Assembly: GCA_963281155.1 (NCBI GenBank)
Contig: CAUJLY010000004.1
Coordinates: forward strand, 1,488,001 to 1,552,000
DNA: 64,000 nucleotides
DNA from: Rhabditophanes sp. KR3021
Lineage: Eukaryota; Nematoda; Chromadorea; Rhabditida; Alloionematidae
Reading direction: 5' to 3'
Shown here: positions 60,701 through 64,000 of the stretch, piece after piece
Position numbering within the stretch: position 1 is the stretch's first letter
Layout of the letters: each line of letters opens with the position of its first letter
Made by a program: the position numbers and the translations under genes
The notes under the pieces: generated by a model
Seen by the model: only the letters and a program-made list of their open reading frames with translations
Told to the model about the DNA's origin: nothing
Database searches by the model: none

Positions 60701-63406
60701 TCATCTTAGTCGTTATCGGTCCTTTGGGGTTCCATTTCTTTTCAGGCAAGGTAACTGGGAGGGAGTGGAATACATTGGATAGATATTCCTTAGGCACTCC
60801 ATAATGATACCCAACCCCAGCAATGCCAGGTGAAGTATAAGCAAAGTAACGGGGATCCCTGAAGCCATTCAGTGCATTTCTAGACATCGGCAGGACTTGC
60901 CCAGTTGTATCAGTTAACACAACAGGTCCATCTTCTCCGTAATTGATCAATCTAGGGGAAGAGTCAACATCTGCAGTAATAGCTGGCAAATGGAAAGGCA
61001 ATTGATGCTCAGATAGCAATTTTCCGAATACTGAGAAACGCGCCATATTGGCCCGTCCTTTCTTTTCACTTAAGATACGAATGTGCTGAGAATCCACTTG
61101 AATGGAGTTAATCTTTTTGAGGTACCCAGAAGAGATAGGAACTTTGAGAAGTTCGTGTTGAAAGCATTGAGGAGATCTTGTATTGCAGGCTGGGTTGAAT
61201 AGAACAACATCTTCTTGCCTGAGCAGGCGAATGGACTCCATTGTGTCTTTGGAGGCGTCTTGGCTGTTTCGCTTGAATTGAGCTCCGATCAGGTTTCCGT
61301 CGACCTGAATTAAAAGAATAGATAAGTTAAAGTTGTGTGGTGTTTTGGCTTACGATTTTGACAACAGCCGTAATCTTCGTGGCTTCTTCTTTGAGGAAGA
61401 TAGTCTCATTAATCGGCCAGGCCTCCTCTTTGAAACAGGTATTAGTTTTTGTTCTAGCTTCAGCGGAAACTGCTTCATCTGAAGGAGCAGCTCGTTTTCG
61501 AATGGTGACTTAAAAAGGGTACACTTTTTTGCAATCAAGAACAAAAAAGTGCTTGCAAAAACAAAGGAAACGGGTGGAGATGATGCTCTTCCATTTTCCA
61601 AAAAGCATCCTCTCCTGGTCCCTCATTTTTGAAAGGGACGTACAAGACCTCTATAGGAAGTGTACTAGCACCTAATTTATTTTAAAACTTACGATCAAAT
61701 GATTGTTTAGGGGCATCAACCTCGGCTCCAGTTGCAATTGCTTCATCCAAGATGGTGTCGTAGTCTGAGGTTGGAACGACGCGAAACCGGCAATGTTCTG
61801 TTAAAGTCCACACGGATTCTTGCAAAATACCAATCTGGGGCTCCCCTTTGAAGAAAGTAAGTCCGATGGAACCCGCTGCATACAAAGGAGAGGACTTAAG
61901 AACGATTTCACTCCCAATTGTGATCTCTTCTTTTGCAGTCCCATCAGTAGTACGGGTACTCCTAAGTTTATTTTTCTCATAAATCTTCTTCCGATCACAA
62001 AAGGGAACTAAGCCAGACCAATAAATACCTCCAGATGTGCTGCTAACTACTGAGTACATACAAGATGTATGCAATGAAAATAGGGTTTCTCCCTCCGGTA
62101 ATGCAAGAGGCCCAATATTCAACTTATCAGCAATTAGCGTTCTTGAGTAAGATCTGTCCCCAAAAGAGGCGATCTTGTTGTTGCTAAAAGCAATAGTACA
62201 CCGAAAAGCTGAACAGTCTAAATCAGAGATAAAGACGTTGTCACCAGCTTTTTGAGATAGTAGAGCAGACGCAGCATGAGCAGCCATTCCCCCTTGATGT
62301 TCCTCGAGCCAAAGCCACGAATAAAGAGACCCATTGTTACCCAAGGCAATAAGTTCTGAGTGCATGCAACCAATCTTACTAAAGCCTTTGACCCGATCTG
62401 GAAAAGCATTCTTGGCACCACACCAAAATTGCAGTTCTCCTTTGACAATGAGCGAATCTTGAGTAACTTCCGGACTGACTGGAACGGGGGCTTCTCCTCT
62501 TCTTTCGGATCGCTCAGCTCTTCTTCTGTTGAGGGCGGCACCCATGAAGTAATCGAATGTTCCATCGGCTAATCCTTCGCTGTCAAGGGCGGCTTGAACG
62601 TCCGGAAACCCAGCATCAATAAGTGAAAGAAGTTCTTCCGGAAGAAATGCTTCTCCAACCTCATCTTCATCATCGTCTTCATCGCGAGAAAGAAGGTTGT
62701 TGACTGCTTCATTTACGTTCAAGTTCGTTCTCTGGAGCTCACGAATAATGACCTCTCTTGATTTGCCTTGCAAAACGACTTGTGCTTGAGCGATCATTTC
62801 TTCCGGAATAGAAGTTGCTGGAATCAATGGTCTTGACCGCTCAACGAAAATACCATGTCTATCAGCAAGGCCTCCACTCCTCCTAGCAGACATCATCACT
62901 CTCCTAAAGCGGTTTGATCTTGTTGAGGCCTGAGCTGCCACAGCCGCAGCATAAGCTCCATTTACTGTGGCAGAGGGATTGATTGCGTTTGAGAGAATTG
63001 CGGTTGCATTGGAGGAAGGCGTGTTTCCTGAGCTGCTTCCATTGCCTACGCCTGAGGAGCCTGGGCCATTTCCACTTGATGAAGACTTGTTGTCTTGGTC
63101 CCCGGAGTCGATCTTTATCTTCTCGATTCCGTACTCAATCCTGCCTACATTCCCATCATTAAATAGGAAGGCTAAATGCTTAGTTCCAACCACGACTTGT
63201 TTAATCTCCTTGGTCTTGTAAGGCTTTAAAAAATTCGCAGTTGCTTGAATACCCTTATTCACTTTCACCAACAAAGCATCGCTGATTCTAAAACGTTTTT
63301 GATTAAAATGTGCTGATTTTTCAAAAACTCACTTCTCTACTAAAAGATTGTCATTGGCTCCATTAATAGGATAACCAAATAAAAGTAATTCTGGACTGTC
63401 ACCCAT
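54753..63406 (-). CDS. ubr-5: UBR5/HYD HECT-type E3 ubiquitin ligase
   Basis: UBR5 ubiquitinates orphan subunits and other nuclear targets via a HECT cysteine. Exons: 63406-63333, 63287-61693, 61650-61543 (end uncertain), 61508-61354 and 61304-54753, about 2,827 aa; human UBR5 is about 2,800. Domains: UBA at about residues 187-230; RCC1-like beta-propeller segments up to about 560; UBR box at about 1062-1130 ([45 protein letters not shown]); a long Asp/Glu-rich stretch at about 1510-1625; MLLE/PABC domain at about 2385-2475; and a C-terminal HECT lobe with catalytic Cys at about 2796 (TANTCISRLY) and ending KNFGFV exactly as in animal UBR5. The last exon is 6.55 kb. Exon 3 is inferred from coding potential (VPFKNEGPGEDAFWKMEEHH) and has a weak GTTCTT donor. 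Confidence 0.95.
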
Positions 63407-63749
63407 TGTTATTTTAATGAGCTGAAATTAGAAGATTAATAAATGCAAAATTATTTCAAAATGACACGTTCGAGTTTTGAGCAGCGTATATTAAGGTACA
63501 GTTTTGTGGAATCTGAAGTGACTCATACAACGTAATGATATAACTATGAAGATTTCAATAAAACAAACTACCCAAATAACGAAACATAACTGCAATTAAG
63601 AAATAGAGTTTAAGAAAGAAATGTTTTAGCAAACATCCAGCACAACAGATAGATATAATAAAATGCTTTTGATGGTCATCTCCGTTCAGTTGGAAGGATG
63701 TTTACTTGGACCAAGTCATTGGCTAATGAAGATAGATATTTTTGTAGGT
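63407..63749. other. 5' flank of ubr-5
   Basis: Contains an acceptor-like TAATTTCAG ending at 63422 on minus, 15 bases before the ubr-5 ATG, suggesting a trans-spliced leader. No further element recognised. Confidence 0.5.
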
Positions 63750-63757
63750 GACTAAAG

Positions 63758-64000
63758 TAGTGATGGGCAGAACAAATAGTATGGATTGCAAAATGTCTTG
63801 GTCTGCTTAGATGATTTAAAAAAGTAGGTGGTATCGTGGTGAGAGATTGTTAGGAAATGTTTTCTATCAAAAGGCGTTACAAATGCAGAATTTTTTATTA
63901 TTATAAAATGAAATTATTTATTTTTTAGAGACCCAAAAATAGGTCACAAACTTTTTGAAATGTTTACTTGAGTCTTAATTAAGCCAAGCTAATAATACCT
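63758..64000. mobile_element. Possible second hAT-like element end, extending past the window
   Basis: TAGTGATGGGCA at 63758-63769 matches 11 of 12 bases of the terminal repeat of the 17730-18478 element, preceded by GACTAAAG as the candidate target octamer. The matching right end is not in the window, so this is only a candidate. Confidence 0.35.

Noticed and set aside
1..64000. tRNA, rRNA, spliced-leader RNA genes and CRISPR arrays
   Set aside because: Scanned by eye for B-box-like GGTTCGAATCC, SL1-like GGTTTAATTACCC and regular spaced repeats on both strands; none found.

Overview
The window looks like nuclear DNA of a nematode; I cannot place it more precisely. It is AT-rich. Most introns are 40-60 nt with GTAAG/GTGAG donors and T-rich TTTCAG/TTTTAG acceptors. 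Several genes have an acceptor-like TTTCAG a few bases before the ATG with no exon upstream, as expected for spliced-leader trans-splicing. The gene set also fits: UNC-10/RIM, a patched-related protein, a C-type lectin, a class 3 lipase, a small TTBK-like kinase and a divergent SLC6 carrier.

Layout. 1-1.5 kb: a Cys2-His2-like zinc-finger gene (minus) running off the left edge, with one apparent frameshift. 1.5-6.7 kb: AT-rich, no gene seen. 6.7-13.1 kb: unc-10/RIM (plus, 8 exons), whose large intron 5 holds an antisense gene fragment. 13.7-17.4 kb: a TMEM126-family gene (minus), bec-1/Beclin (plus) and a FUNDC1-type FUN14 gene (minus). 17.7-18.5 kb: a 749-bp non-autonomous hAT-like element with a perfect 8-bp target duplication. 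18.8-25.7 kb: class 3 lipase (plus), then ribosomal protein S24, a patched-related protein and a C-type lectin (all minus). 27.5-31.4 kb: a small membrane-protein gene (minus) whose 3.3-kb intron carries decayed plus-strand genes and a minus-strand ORF. 35.0-36.4 kb: TTBK/CK1-like kinase. 39.0-40.8 kb: lipin. 41.3-42.8 kb: Mediator MED29 with an 18-bp coding minisatellite. 43.2-44.5 kb: two small unidentified plus-strand loci. 45.1-48.8 kb: divergent SLC6 transporter and VIG-1/SERBP1. 49.1-49.7 kb: an unidentified ORF pair split by a 1-nt shift. 50.7-54.0 kb: SLC22 transporter and aldo-keto reductase. 54.8-63.4 kb: UBR5 HECT ubiquitin ligase, about 2,827 residues with a 6.55-kb last exon. The last 600 bp hold a second hAT-like terminus.

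Working together: these are mostly unrelated housekeeping and neuronal genes. The one functional cluster is 13.7-17.4 kb, with autophagy initiation (Beclin), a mitophagy-receptor-type FUN14 protein and a mitochondrial TMEM126-type protein side by side. Coordinates come from my own reading of splice sites. Family assignments come from recognised motifs, not database searches. I found no tRNA, rRNA, SL-RNA gene or CRISPR array.
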